64,000 nucleotides of DNA from Larix kaempferi (taxonomy: Eukaryota > Streptophyta > Pinopsida > Pinales > Pinaceae): assembly GCA_027924585.1 (NCBI GenBank), contig BSBM01000068.1:11567501-11631500 (forward strand). The letters run 5' to 3'. Position numbers and translations under genes: made by a program. The notes beneath the pieces were generated by a model. That model saw nothing but the letters and a program-made list of their open reading frames with translations. It ran no database searches and was not told the origin of the DNA. This document shows, piece after piece, positions 20,691 to 32,782 of the stretch; the stretch's first letter is position 1, and each line of letters begins with the position of its first letter.

Positions 20691-22086
20691 AGTCAAATGT
20701 GTCAAAGGACAAGGCCTTTTCCTTCTTATGGCTCAATCTAACGATCCCCTGCAGCAACAAATTGAATGGGAGCAGGAAGAAGATGTTCCTACAGGTTATG
20801 TCAATGCTATTGATACCCCGACATCAGAATGGTATGATCATATCAAATTTTTCTTGAATAATGGGTTTTCCCCTAAAACCTTGCACTTTAAGAAACGAAG
20901 AGCCTTGAGATTAAAGGCTGGCCCTTATCAGTTTATTAATGAAGTTCTGTTTAGGAAAAACTATGATGGGGTTTTTCTTAGGTGTTTAGAAAAACATGAA
21001 AATGATGACATCTTATTCCAATTTCATGCAGGACCAGCTGGAGGTCATTTTTCAGGCAAGACAACAGCTCATAAGATTCTCAGAGCTGGGTATTACTGGC
21101 CTACATTGTTTAAAGATGCTTATGCCTATGTAAGGAGGTGTGAACCATGCTAAAAATGCACAGGGAAGTTCAAGAAGCCTACTTTCCCTTTGCAACCAGT
21201 CACTGTTTAGTTTCCATTTCAGCAATGGGGGCTGGATTTTGTTGGGCCCATAAATCCTACCTCATCCCTCCAAAACAAATACATTCTCACAGCAACTGAC
21301 TACTTCACCAGATGAGTGGAGGCAGTCCCACTTAAGCAATGTAATGCCAGCCAAGTCATTTCTTTCCTAGACAGTCAGATAGTCTCATGATTTGGTACTC
21401 CAGAATTCCTAGTTTTTTATAATGCATCCTATTTTTCTTCGATTGACATAACTGAATATGCTTTTGAAAAGGGGATGAAACTCAAATTTTCTGCCATTTA
21501 CTACCCACAAGGTAATGGGTTGGCTGAGTCTTTGAACAAAAATTTGATCAACATTCTGAAGAAGATTGTGGCCTCTCACCATAGAGATTGGCATACACAA
21601 CTCAATAATGCTCTTTGGGTAGATCGGATCACTCCAAAGGCAGCAATTGGAAATTCTCCTTATTGTCTAGTGTATGGCAAAGAGGACATTCTTCCTACTA
21701 ATCTTACCATCCCTTCACTACAGTTAGCCCAGTCTGTCCAAGAAGATGACTCTTCTCCCCTCCAGTAGAGAATTGACACTCTACTTAAACTGGAGGAAGA
21801 TAGAGAAGTGGCTAGAAACAAGTTATATCATCATCAGCAGATGGTGGAAAGATGGTTTGATGAAAAATATTCATCTGACAGGGAATTTTCTGTTGGAGAC
21901 TTGGTTTTAAGATGGGACAAACAACACAAAGAGAAGAACCAGTATACCAAGTTTCAGCGCCTCTGGCTGGGACCTTTCATTGTTACAGAAAAGATGGGTC
22001 CTGGTATTGTTCGATTACAAACACTGGAAGGAGTTGTGGACACGTATCCAGTGAATGTTTCACTCCTCAAAAAGTATTTTGTTTGA
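20691..22086 (+). pseudogene. Gypsy body 1 integrase
   Basis: Continues the polyprotein after the copia insertion. The N-terminal zinc finger has its His pair in FHAGPAGGH and its Cys pair in C-E-P-C followed by a stop and K-C (about 21030-21155). The catalytic core keeps the first Asp (WGLDFVGP) and the Glu block (G-N-G-L-A-E-S), but the second Asp is Tyr (codon TAT at 21418-21420). Several stops interrupt the core (TAA at 21151, TAG at 21209, TGA at 21314, TGA at 21388). The C-terminal part (21808-22086) is open and keeps the FSVGDLVLRWD...WLGPF pattern of the gypsy integrase tail. Confidence 0.88.
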
Positions 22087-23393
22087 TCAGGATGATGTAC
22101 TTGTACATAGGTTTGTTTTGCTATTTCTTTTCTTGATTGGATTGTCTGCTTTGATTTCATTTGTTTGCTTTAAACTCCACACATTTGGTGTTACTCATTG
22201 ATCAATTTCTCTCTTGGTGATGATTTCAGCTTGGGTTTTATAATTTTTTGCTAGCCATAATTTTGTCCTGTATCGGAGGTTGTTCAACAAAGGGCATACA
22301 GCTAATGATTGCAGGACCTTGAATTGATATCTCTCCACAATGGTCATTATCTTACACATGTCTTATTTGTTTAATTGGGGTCTGGAGAATAGCAGAGTCT
22401 CCATTGTCTCATGTTTCATGGTTCAAGCTGCATATCAGAATAACCTGCTTAACTTGTTCTGCTATGGATCCTTTTACAATCACCTTGGTAATAAATCTCT
22501 TAATAAATGTAAATTACAAGGTGGGAGGTCTTGCTATCAAGCCAGCCCATTAGGTTCATAGGTGCTAAGTAGAATGACATCCTCACATCAAGCCACCACA
22601 CTTGGAAGATGACTTTCAGTTTTACTGGGAGTTGGAAGATCCTATCACATGTCGGTCCATTCATGATCAGCAAAGCATTGGTGAGTAACACTACCAATAT
22701 ATGGTCACCAAGCCACGGTAGTGCCTTGTAATTTTCAACCTAATAAAATTTGGTTTGCTGATTTTTAAAGATGCTCGTGCATATAGGGATAGGGGGGGTC
22801 TTATTGCAAGCCATCGCTGCCATGATCATGGGTTTAATTTGGACTGAAGCTATCACAATATGGTCACCAAGCCATGGTAGTTGCTTTCAATATTTCTATT
22901 GGAAGACAAGGAGTCTCTTTATCGAGCTGGCTTGATCAGTTTCTGAATTATGCTTGTGAATGGAACTACTTATATCTAATCACCAAGTCAGGGCAGTGGT
23001 CTTATATGGCACAATCTTTTCTTTAAAAAAAAAAAAAATGAATCTCATGAATTGTTACATGTAAATAAAATCTCAATAAATCAAGGTGATGTGTAATTAG
23101 GATATCTAGGAGCATTTTCAAGTATGTGCCTAGGTTCAACACAAGCTGCTTCTCCATGATTACATAATGGTGAAGGATCTCAGTTGTTTCTTCAACCCCC
23201 TTATCAAATTTACATTATTCTCAACATGATCACATATGGGGATTTATTAATTTCATGTTTCATGCTCGTTAACTGTCTCTCTTGTGATCAATCTTTGGAA
23301 AAATTCAGGTCGAAAAAGGTGATGTGTCTAACATGTTTCATTTAGCTGAATTTCATTGCAGAGATAATAGGTTCTTTCCAGCCAGTCGCCATT
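22087..23393 (+). other. Gypsy body 1 3' noncoding region
   Basis: 1.3 kb between integrase and LTR 2 with no recognisable domain. A phrase close to TGGTCACCAAGCCATGG recurs near 22700, 22860 and (weaker) 22980. Small frames such as 22340-22561 are not conserved intact in body 2. No clean polypurine tract is visible before the LTR. Confidence 0.65.
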
Positions 23394-26318
23394 TGTTGTG
23401 GCCACAACAGATCCCATGCTTAGCTGAAGCACGGGAACCCCATTTTGAATAAACACAAAGGTATTTTGGTGAGTGTACTCTATAAATATGAGAATTTGGG
23501 TTTTCACTTATTTAGATCTCTCACCCATACTTTTGTCCTGCGTGTTTCCTTCTTTCTGGATAATCTCTAACTATGCGGTTTGTTGTTATTCCTCAAATTT
23601 TGAGTATATTACCCTTTTCTTCAATCAACCTGAAACCCGACAGTTAGGAGACCCAAAACCCGCAACCCGACAATTTCGGGTTGTGGGGTGTTTGTTTTGC
23701 AATTTTGGAATTTGGCCAACTCGAAACCCGCAACCCAATGGTTGCGGGTTGCGGTTTCGTCTTGTAATAATCTTGGGAAACTATCATCCCGAAACTCGAA
23801 ACCCGAAAACCCACAGTTGTGGCTTTTAGCTTTCGGGCTTTGTCTTTTATTTATTTTGTTGCACGTTCCCAAAACCCGCAACCTGTCACTGTCGGATTGC
23901 GACTTTCGAGAAGTTGTTTTCGGTTTATGAGTGTGTCATTCCTGAAACTTTCGGGAATTCTTTTCTGCCTTTGCCATTTGCGCAACCCCACAACCTGCAG
24001 TTGTCGGGTTGCGGCTTTCGGGATCCCTTAATCATTTTTGTGAATAAAACTTTCACGCGACCCCGTATCCCGTTCTGGTCAATCTCGGCCATCCATCTGT
24101 TTTGATCTGACGGTCTTGTTTTAATCTGGTAAATATAATAAGTGGGGCTTTTTCGGTTTTATTTTGTCGTTTTTACTAACCAAAAATTATCCCGTCGCAC
24201 TGTGGATTTCACTGCCGAATCCTTACTAGAGGAATTGGTTTTTAGTTACTTCTAGCTGGATTGCTGCCTTTGCTACACTCGGTGTTTGACAGTTACGATT
24301 TTGTTTTGACACCTTTTCATTATTTGTTTCTACTCCTCAAGGTTTTGCGCCGTTATGCCTGTTTTGGTCTGAAAGGTTCTTAGGTTATTCTCTTAAATCC
24401 GGTCACCCAAATCCAGTTTGATAGGTACCCAAGAGTTGCTGGTCCGTGTACTCAAGATCTTGTTTCAGTCATTTTGCAGTTAGTTTTCGAGCCATAATTT
24501 TCATTTTGGTCACGAATGTGAAGCCATGATTGCTGATATGAAAATACTCGTAATAATGAGCTTTTGAAACCAGTTTAAGACGTGCAAGTTTCGATTGGTT
24601 TTGTACTTTCGCATAGGTTTTATCCAACTAACGCATGTCCTCGATCGTTTTCATCACAGTTTGGATAATTGCAATGAATTGATCGCATAATTTGAATCAT
24701 TGTTATTTGTCCTACCCAACGTCTGTTATCTTATCTGTTGGCTTTAAATTAGAAACAAATATGAAACATTTAGCTTGTCCTTCGCATTCTTTAAGAGGAA
24801 AAATTATGTGTGATACTCTTGCAATTTTCCTTCTAGACGTATCTAATACAAGCAATATGCAGACAAACAATGCATTCCCAGATGCACGTTTTAAAGATGA
24901 AGAACTCTTTCCCTTACTATATCAAGAACCTATGTCACCACCTTTTGATGCAGGTGTTCCCGACTTAAGTAATGATAGCGGTGAAGAAGATTTTGAAGCT
25001 CTTTCTGTCTATATGCAATTCTCTGAGGAGAAAAGAAAGAAAATTCCCGAGGAACTGGCTGACCTCGATGACTCTGTTCTACAATATTTTATAATCAATC
25101 AAGAACCTGATGTCCCGCTGACTTCTTCTGAAATAGATCCTTTAATGGATTTTTCTATTTTTGAGAATATAGAGTCTGATCCAGAAGTTCCCACAACAGA
25201 TTCTCTACAAGCCGAATCGTCTGTTGCTGATAATGAGCAAGTTGGGGTGGAATTCTTGTTGTGCTATGAGGATCTTTTTTATTAAAGAATGTATCTTTAA
25301 TAAACTATTTTGAAAGGTGGTAGAAATCATGTAGACCAAGGAATGGCAAGGTTTCTTGGATCGGTAGTTTTGAACCAATTTTGTAATCTCTGTTTTCTAG
25401 GGATCTCCATTTTTGGACTCTGTTGTAATTATTTAAAGAAGGATATCTCTCGTAGTTAGGGGTTGGTAATTTTGGAGTTGTAAATCAGCAGAAGACTGGA
25501 CTGGAGATACTCTGTTAAGCAGAGCTTTTTGTAATTTCTATACAAGACCTCTTCATACAGTAAAGTTATCTTTTAATCTATCTTCTGTTATTCCTCAAAT
25601 TTCTTTGAGAGCTTACGATTTATGCTTCAATTTGTCATCTGTTATGTATCTGGTCTTTTGCTAAACATTTGTGAATGCACAAATCTATTGTATCGATTTC
25701 TCTATATAACTAGTTTATGTTTCAAAGTACTTCATTGAGTTTTTTCAATACAAGTACTCTGATGCTTTATTTCTGCAAATGATTTGGTGCATATAAATTT
25801 ATATAATCATTGTTAATTTTTAAATTACCAGAGTGATTACAGACTGGATCTTGAATGAGCATGAATACTTGAAAGATTGTCATTTAATTTTCATTAACTG
25901 ATAATAATTTAAGTTAACAAGTAATACAACTAAATACATTTCTGTTTAAGATGTTCAATTACTTGTTTAATCATGTCTCAAGAGCAATCTGCTCATAAAC
26001 AAGCTTTCATTTTAGAATAGGACTAACTTAGGTTAGTTTCCCTTTTCTAGAATATGTTAGGTTAGCTTAGCATCACTATATCCACACCTTGGTTTTTCTC
26101 GACCGGAAAACTGATCTAATAGATCAACCCACCAACTCATAGAGTGCCAGCGGAGGCCTAATATCCATGGGGGATCACCACACCAAACAGGTTGGGGATA
26201 GAATTGCCCTTGCGCAGGGTCTTTCGAAGCCTTTCAACTTGGGTTTTCTTCCTCTGTTGAGTGTCTTGGAACATTCTAGCACCTTTTGCATCTAACCTGC
26301 ACAATCGAGGCATCAATA
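23394..26318 (+). repeat. Ty3/gypsy LTR 2 (shared middle LTR)
   Basis: 2,925 bp, starting TGTTGTGGCCACAACA. It ends at about 26318 with ATCAATA, a change from ATCAACA. It is the right LTR for body 1 and left LTR for body 2, with no target duplication at its edges. It carries the hairpin cluster (about 23635-24030), the TATA-like site (24134-24140) and an intact LTR ORF (24857-25285). Confidence 0.88.
24857..25285 (+). CDS. LTR-encoded acidic protein, intact (LTR 2)
   Basis: 142 codons from ATG 24857 (MQTNNA) to the stop at 25283-25285. In this copy alone the frame extends upstream to 24692, because LTR 2 has one T fewer in the splice-acceptor-like tract. The product is Asp/Glu-rich with motifs such as D-E-E-L-F-P-L-L-Y, E-E-D-F-E-A-L and a C-terminal L-L-C-Y-E-D-L-F-Y. 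It has no predicted membrane segment or zinc ligand set. Acidic residues spaced by bulky hydrophobics resemble transcriptional activation segments, which is only an analogy. I recognise no family. Confidence 0.5.
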   Translation: MQTNNAFPDARFKDEELFPLLYQEPMSPPFDAGVPDLSNDSGEEDFEALSVYMQFSEEKRKKIPEELADLDDSVLQYFIINQEPDVPLTSSEIDPLMDFSIFENIESDPEVPTTDSLQAESSVADNEQVGVEFLLCYEDLFY

Positions 26319-26320
26319 AA

Positions 26321-26338
26321 TGGTGCTAGAAGGAGGGA
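26321..26338 (+). promoter_or_regulatory. Primer-binding site of gypsy body 2
   Basis: TGGTGCTAGAAGGAGGGA begins two bases after LTR 2. It keeps the 5' TGG lost in body 1. Confidence 0.65.
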
Positions 26339-26350
26339 CAATAGTGCAAC

Positions 26351-28024
26351 ATGTCTAAACAAGCCACTAAGAAAACTCCTCCAGCAAGTGCTTCAACGGT
26401 TCAAACTCGAAGTCAATCAAGAGCTTCAACATCTGAACAACCAACAGAGTCACAACCAACGGTTGTCCCTGTTACACTCGCTCAACCCACGGTTGTCCCT
26501 GTTACACCTGCTCAACAAATTGTTGCACCTGTTGTATCTGTAGCACAACAGTAAAACACAGGGTATATCTTTATTGTATCACCTACCAGAGGAACCCTCT
26601 CACTAGAGAAGATATTGAAAACATCATCCGATACGGTCACTAGGGAAGAACAAAGACGTGCTGATCAACAAGGATGTGGTTTTGAAGCGATCAATTTAGA
26701 AAATTTTCTGCAGGCCAATAATCAAGAACCTTAGCTAGAAACAGTTTCACAGATCAGTGATCTAATCATCCAACAGACAACTGATCAAAATATTGAACAT
26801 CAACAAACAATTAATCCACAACTTGAAAACCAAGAACTGGTTGGTCAATCAGGTTTCCTTGAATACAACCTTAGTCAACTTTTTTAGGAAACACAAGATC
26901 AACCAAAATTTGGAACTGGTGGACCACCACCATACCCTCCTTCATCCTCATCCTCTTCCTCAGACAATGAACATTCTTCAATCTCTTCATCAGAAGAAGA
27001 AAAAGAAGAACCACCGATGGCCGCAAAAGGCCAAAACAGACCATGGCTCGACCAAGATGCACTATGGGTACTTGGAGACCAATATAGACTACCCAAAAAC
27101 CTTGAGAAGTGGTTACCCAAGTTTAACCTAGATGACAAATCACCTGCGCTAGATCATGTTAAAACCTTCATGCAGGCTATTAGGCTTAGAAGTGTCATTC
27201 ATGAGGATGTGGTCTGCAGACTCTTTCCTTATACTTTTGAAGGAAAGACAGCTACATGGTATTTTGCCTTGCCACCGATGTTTATTGTTTCTTGGGATGA
27301 GTTTGAGAAATTATTCATCCAAAAGTTTGGAGATGAAAAAACACCACAGGATCTTGTTTTGGAATTATCCTCCATGAAAATCAAATGGAAAGAAAGGGTT
27401 AAATATTTCAACCAAAGGTTCTCCTACTTAAAGAATAGAATTCCTATCAAGCTTCTTCTTGTTGAAGAATTGTTGATAGCTTACTATGAAAAAGGCCTAC
27501 CTGCTTCGATTTCAATGTGGGTGAAATGAGCACAAAAGGGAACTTTGTTGGAATTTTTTGCTGAAGCAATACAAGTTGAGAAGGAAATTTTTTGTCTCAA
27601 AGACAATCAAGAAATCTCCGAAGAATAGCCTTCAACTTCCAGGAAAAGGAATGATAGTATTCCTAAACCCACTGCACAAAACAAGGATCCATTTGACATA
27701 ACTGACATGAAAAAGCTCATCCAGAAAATGTCAAATGAGATGGTAGATTTGAAAAGAACTAATAATGAAAATCAAAACCAGAATAGAGGTTTTGTGAGAC
27801 CACCTTTCAGGAGACCTTATCAACCTCCACCGAATCCACCACCTCGTAATCCAACAGAAGGCCTCACGAATGAAGAAATTTATTCTATTTTTAGAGCCTT
27901 AGCAGCAGAATCTCAAAACACCCCTGAAGTCCCCAATGATCAAACTGCTCCAGACCCACAACCACCTCAGGAAGAAGAAGATGAGCATGAGGATCCACAA
28001 ATCAACACTGTAAGTTACTTTTAA
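26351..28024 (+). pseudogene. Gypsy body 2 gag
   Basis: One frame from ATG 26351 with stops TAA 26552, TAG 26732, TAG 26885, TGA 27527, TAG 27626 and TAA 28022. The TGA 27527 is the same codon as in body 1. The gag core is open from 27017 to 27529. A 30-bp in-frame duplication (26453-26482, 26483-26512) adds ten residues of a Val/Pro/Thr repeat near the N-terminus that body 1 lacks. No zinc knuckle is visible. Confidence 0.85.
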
Positions 28025-28033
28025 GAGCTTCCT

Positions 28034-28738
28034 ATGTGTGAAGAAGAAGAAGAACCTGAGACTGTGTTTAAGGTCCATCATCCTTATAACAAAAGGTCTA
28101 AACCTCAACCCCCTCAGGAACCTTCATCCTCCACACCAGTTCCTAATAAAGGCAAGACTATCCCTCATAAGGATACAGTCATCCTTGAGATGGAGTACAA
28201 TTTAGTTGAATATCTTAAAAGAGTGAAGGAAAACATCTCTTTGTTTGAATTATTGAAAATCCCCTCGATGAGGGATACTTTACCCAAAAGCATGGTGGTC
28301 AAACAACCAAGAGAATTGCAGAATAATAACCTTGACTCTTTCACTAAACTAGATGATCAAAAGTCTGGTAGCAAAAGGACACCTCCTTTTCTGCTTACCT
28401 TTGAGATTTTCAACCTAAACGTGCATAACTGCATGATAGACTCTGGTGCCTCATCAAATGTGATGCCTCTTTTTGTGTGCAGAAAGTTGAATGCCACATG
28501 GGAACCTTGCCCTACTCAGATAGTACAACTCGACAGATCGAAAGTCAGAGTAGTAGGAAGGCTTAGAAATTTCTTAATTACATTATCAGCTGATCCTCGA
28601 ATCCATCAAACAATTGATATAGTCATTGCTGATATCCCAAAAGCATATGGTATGTGGCTTAGTAGAGACTGGTCAGAAAAGCTAAAAGGTTATTTTGCTA
28701 CTGATTGGTCCCATTTGTGGTTACCCTACAATGGTTAG
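28034..28738 (+). pseudogene. Gypsy body 2 aspartic protease region
   Basis: An open 234-codon frame in the gag frame, so gag and protease form a single reading frame in this family. It starts with an acidic segment (M-C-E-E-E-E-E-P) and has the protease motif D-S-G-A-S at 28439-28453. It ends with TAG after WLPYNG, exactly as in body 1. Of the two copies, this one is the better preserved protease. Confidence 0.83.
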
Positions 28739-28787
28739 CCAAACAAGATCAAGATAAGCAGGGAGCCTTTTATGAAACAGACAGTCA

Positions 28788-29073
28788 AGGTATTTTTTAA
28801 GGATTATAAAAGTATACTTGAGTATAGTATTCTAGGCGATTATTTTGGATTGAATAAAACATATATATAGATTGGTAGGTGAATATTAATTATGACACAT
28901 ACAATTTACTACCGAAACTTGTAAATTTTGGCGAATATTATGATAAAAAAACATATTTTATGTAAATATAGGCGATATTAGAGACTAAAAATGACCAAAT
29001 AGCGAAGTTATTTTTTGAAAAAAGGCCCAAAAAATAGCCAATTGACGAAATTTCGTCCCTAAAAATTTCCCTG
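28788..29073. mobile_element. MITE-like insertion in gypsy body 2
   Basis: 286 bp of AT-rich DNA absent at the matching place in body 1. It is flanked by direct repeats CAGACAGTCA (28778-28787 and 29074-29083). The ends are weak inverted repeats: left AGGTATTTTTTAAGG, right (reverse complement) AGGGAAATTTTTAGGG. There is a palindrome GACGAAATTTCGTC near the right end and no coding frame. A 9-10 bp duplication would fit a Mutator-derived MITE, but the family is not certain. Confidence 0.75.
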
Positions 29074-29083
29074 CAGACAGTCA

Positions 29084-29760
29084 CAGACTTGAATGACTCA
29101 AGTGAGCCTGTGGGTTATTTCAAAATGCACATCGAACACATTACCTTTGATACCTTTTCCGGGAATTTATCAGCTGATGTTTCACCACAGGAGAATGCAC
29201 AGAACGAATCTCAGGTAACTCATCTCACTTCTGTGCCATTCTCAGGAGAAATTGTACATAATGTTTTCAATGTCAATACAAATTTTAGATTAGATCCCAT
29301 TGCTTGGATATTGTTTTTTGACGGCTCTAAATCTAAGGATGGAGCTGGTGCAGGATGTGTTCTCATAGATCCAAAAGGGACAAAACTATGATTGCATTCA
29401 AATTAGAGTTTGATTGTACTAACAATGTGGCTAAGTATGAGGCCCTGATACAGGGACTGAAAAAGGCCATTGACTTGAAAGTACAAGTCATCCATTGCTT
29501 TGGAGATTCAAAAATTATTGTGAAACAGGTGAGGAATAAGATATGTTGCTTGTCGCCCCGCCTATTGAATTATCAGAAACTGGTAAGAGATCTTACCAGC
29601 TCCTTTACTGCATTCAATATTAATTCAGTCCCTAGGTCTCAGAACTTTGATGCTGACTTGTTGGAAAATACAGCTTCCAGGTTGATTCCACCAGAGGGCA
29701 TATCTCCCCAAATATTCTCAATAGAACTGATGTATAGGCCTTCCATACCAAATAATGTGA
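29084..29760 (+). pseudogene. Gypsy body 2 RNase H located before RT
   Basis: Same domain as 11279-11821. It is split by loss of one A near 29384, so 29089-29391 and 29355 onward are in different frames. FFDGSKSK is in the first frame; K-Y-E-A-L, GDSKIIVKQ (Glu to Lys next to the Asp) and N-F-D-A-D-L-L are in the second. Confidence 0.8.
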
Positions 29761-31006
29761 CAAACTGGAAGGTATTCGATGATGATCAACAGATACTTGA
29801 TTTTCTGACAAACCATGACACATTCCAGGATATGGCTATAGACGAGGATGAACATGAAAAGTTTCTCTCTAATTCCTCAAATGTTATCCCAAAGTTTGTG
29901 ATCAATTTGGAAAAGTTCTATGATTTGCAAGACAAGTTCAGACACAAAACCAATTGTAAAACACAGAGCTCTTCAGTTAATTACGAGCAAGTCAATTTAG
30001 GCACCGAGCAAGAACCCCATTTTATCAATTTAGGAATTGATTGCACTCCAGAAGAAAGGCGAGCTATCATTAAACTGTGTAAAGAATATAAAGATTTCTT
30101 TGCCTGGACCTATGACAAATTGAAAACGTTTGACACTAGCGTCATCTACCATAATATACCTATGAAGACGGAAGTTAAACCATATCAACAGAAACTGCGA
30201 AAAATGCATCCCAGTTTAGAGCCTTCTGTGAAAAAAGAACTGGAAAAGCTACTCACAACCCGAATTATTTTTTCGGTGATGCATACACAGTGGATAGCCA
30301 ATTTGGTGCCTGTACGCAAGAAAAGTGGTGAAATCCGATTGTGTGTCGATTTCAGGAATTTGAACCGGGCGTCGGAAAAGATAACTGCCCTATTCCACCC
30401 ATGGAATAGATTCTCCAAAAGGTAGCAGTGTCAGAAATGTTTTCTCTCCTAGATGGCTTTTCGGGGTACAACAAGGTTATGGTTGCCCCAGATGACCAAT
30501 TAAAGACAGCTTTTAGAACCCCTTGGGGCACCTTCACCTATAGGCGAATGCCTTTTGGTTTAATTAATGCAAGAGCCATTTTTCAGAGAGCTATGGATAT
30601 AGCTTTCCAAGGTTTAATGCATAATTCTGTTGTGGTTTATTTAGATGATATTACCATATTTTCAAAAAAACGACATGAACACCTATTTGCTCTTAAGCAG
30701 GTTTTTGAACGTTGTAGGAGATTTGGCATTTCCTTGAACCCCAAGAAATCCATTTTCGCAGTCACATAAGGGAAGCTGTTGGGATTCATCGTTTCAAAAG
30801 AAGGTATGATCATGGACCCTAAACGCACAGACACGATTTCAAAAATCGGCTTACCAGGTTCGCGTAAAGCAATGCAGTCCTTCTTGGGTAAGATCAACTT
30901 TGTACGCAGGTTTGTACCTAATTTTGTTCAGATAGTTAAACCTTTATAGCATTTAGTTAAGAAAGATATACAGTTCACATGGTCACAAGAACAAAAAGAT
31001 GCATTC
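29761..31006 (+). pseudogene. Gypsy body 2 reverse transcriptase
   Basis: The linker and RT N-terminal part are open to about 30377, where one A is missing relative to body 1, shifting the frame. The core resumes at 30428 with F-S-L-L-D-G-F-S-G-Y-N and the catalytic Y-L-D-D at 30638-30649. A TAA at 30767-30769 and a TAG near 30949 interrupt the connection region. The linker lacks the stops seen in body 1, so the two bodies have decayed separately at most sites. Confidence 0.87.
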
Positions 31007-32050
31007 GTGGAAATTCGTAAGGCTATTGCTGAAGCTCCTGCTCTCATGTCCCCGGATTTTGATAAAGATTTTATTCTCTACACTTTCGCCACTGATTTCT
31101 CCTATGCAGCTATTTTGACACAGAAACAAGACAGCGATACAAAGATCCCAATCTCTTTCATGAGTTCAACCTTCAAGGGTGCAGAGCTCAATTATTCACA
31201 AATTGGCAAACAAGCCTACGCAGTTTATAAGTCTGTTAAACATTACAGGCCTTATTTGTTAAAATCTCGAACAAAGGTCATTGTCCTGTATTCTGCTATT
31301 AGAAATGTGCTGATCCAGAAGGAGTTGGGCAAAAAAAGGGCCCACTGGATGACCGCTTTGCAAGAGTATGATTTGGAAATAAGGCCAGCCAAAATTTTCA
31401 AAGGACAAGGCCTTTGCCTTCTTACTGCTCAATCTAATGATCCCCTGCAACAACAAATTGAATGGGAGCAGGAAGAAGATGTTCCTATAGGTTATGTCAA
31501 TGCTATTGATACCCCGACATCAGAATGGTATGATCATATCAATTTTTTCCTGAATAATGGGTTTGCCCCTGAAACCTTGGACTTTAAGAAACGAAGATCC
31601 TTGAGATTAAAGGCTGGCCCTTATCAGTTTAGTAGTGAAGTTCTGTTTAGGAAAAACTATGATGGGGTTTTTCTTAGGTGTTTAGAAAAACATGAAACTG
31701 ATGGCATCTTATTCCAATTTCATGCAGGACCAGCTGGAGGGCATTTTTCAGGCGAGACAACAGCTCATAAGATTCTCAGAGCTAGGTGTTACTGGCCTAC
31801 ATTGTTTAAAGATGCTTATGCCCATGTAAGGAGGTGTGAACCATGCCAGAAATGCACAGGGAAGTTCAAGAAACCTGCTTTCCCTTTGCAACCAGTCATT
31901 GTTCAGTTTCCATTTCAGCAATGGGGGCTGGATATTGTTGGGCCCATAAATCCTACCTCATCCCTCCAACACAAATACATTCTCACAACAACTGACTACT
32001 TCACCAGATGGGTTGAGGCAGTCCCACTTAACCAATGTAATGCCAGCTAA
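31007..32050 (+). pseudogene. Gypsy body 2 RNase H and integrase N-terminal half
   Basis: The longest open gypsy segment here (347 codons). It runs unbroken from the RT-linked RNase H (YTFATDFSYAA), across the point where body 1 has the copia insertion, to the integrase zinc finger (FHAGPAGGHFSG...CEPCQKC, all four ligands present) and the first catalytic Asp (WGLDIVGP). It shows what body 1 looked like before the copia insertion. It stops at TAA 32048-32050. Confidence 0.88.
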
Positions 32051-32782
32051 GTTATTTCTTTCCTAGACAGTCAGATAGTCTCACGATTTGGTACTCCATA
32101 ATTCCTAATTTTTTATAATGCACCCTATTTTTCTTCGATTAACATAACTGAATATGGTTTTGAAAAGGGGATGAAACTCAAATTTTCTGCCAATTACTAT
32201 CCACAAGGTAATGGGTTGGCTGAGTCTTCGAAAAAAAATTTGATCAACATTCTGAAGAAGACTGTGGCCTCTCAGCATAGAAATTGGCATACATAGCTCA
32301 ATAATGCTCTTTGGGCAGATCAGATCACTCCAAAGGTAGCAATTGGAAATTATCCTTACTGTCTAGTGTATGGCAAAGAGGCCATTCTTCCTACTAATCT
32401 TACCGTCCCTTCACTACAGTTAGCTCAGTCTGTCCAAGAAGATGATTCTTCTCCCCTTTAGCAGAGAATTGACACTCTACTTAAACTGGAGGAAGATAGA
32501 GAAGTGGCTAGAAACAAGTTATATCATCCTCAGCAGATGGTGGAAACATGGTTTGATGAAAAATCTTCATTTGATAAGGAATTTTCTGTTGGAGACTTGG
32601 TTTTAAGATGGGACAAACAACACAAAGATAAGAACAAGTATACCAAGTTTCAACGCCTCTGGCTGGGACCTTTCATTGTTACAGAAAAGATGGGTCCCGG
32701 TACTGTTTGATTAAAAACACTGGAAGGAGTTGTGGACACTTATCTAGTGAATGTTTCACTCCTCAAAAAGTATTTTGTTTGA
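32051..32782 (+). pseudogene. Gypsy body 2 integrase core and C-terminal tail
   Basis: After the stop the core continues with further stops (TAA 32099, TAG 32295, TAG 32459, TGA about 32708). The second catalytic Asp is Tyr (codon TAT 32114-32116), as in body 1, while the Glu block G-N-G-L-A-E-S is kept. The tail 32504-32710 retains F-S-V-G-D-L-V-L-R-W-D. The original end is TGA at 32780-32782. Confidence 0.85.

Noticed and set aside
22340-22561. Small ORF in gypsy 3' region, partly seen again at 33036-33248
   Set aside because: The two copies are homologous only because the bodies are; the frames diverge halfway and show no domain.
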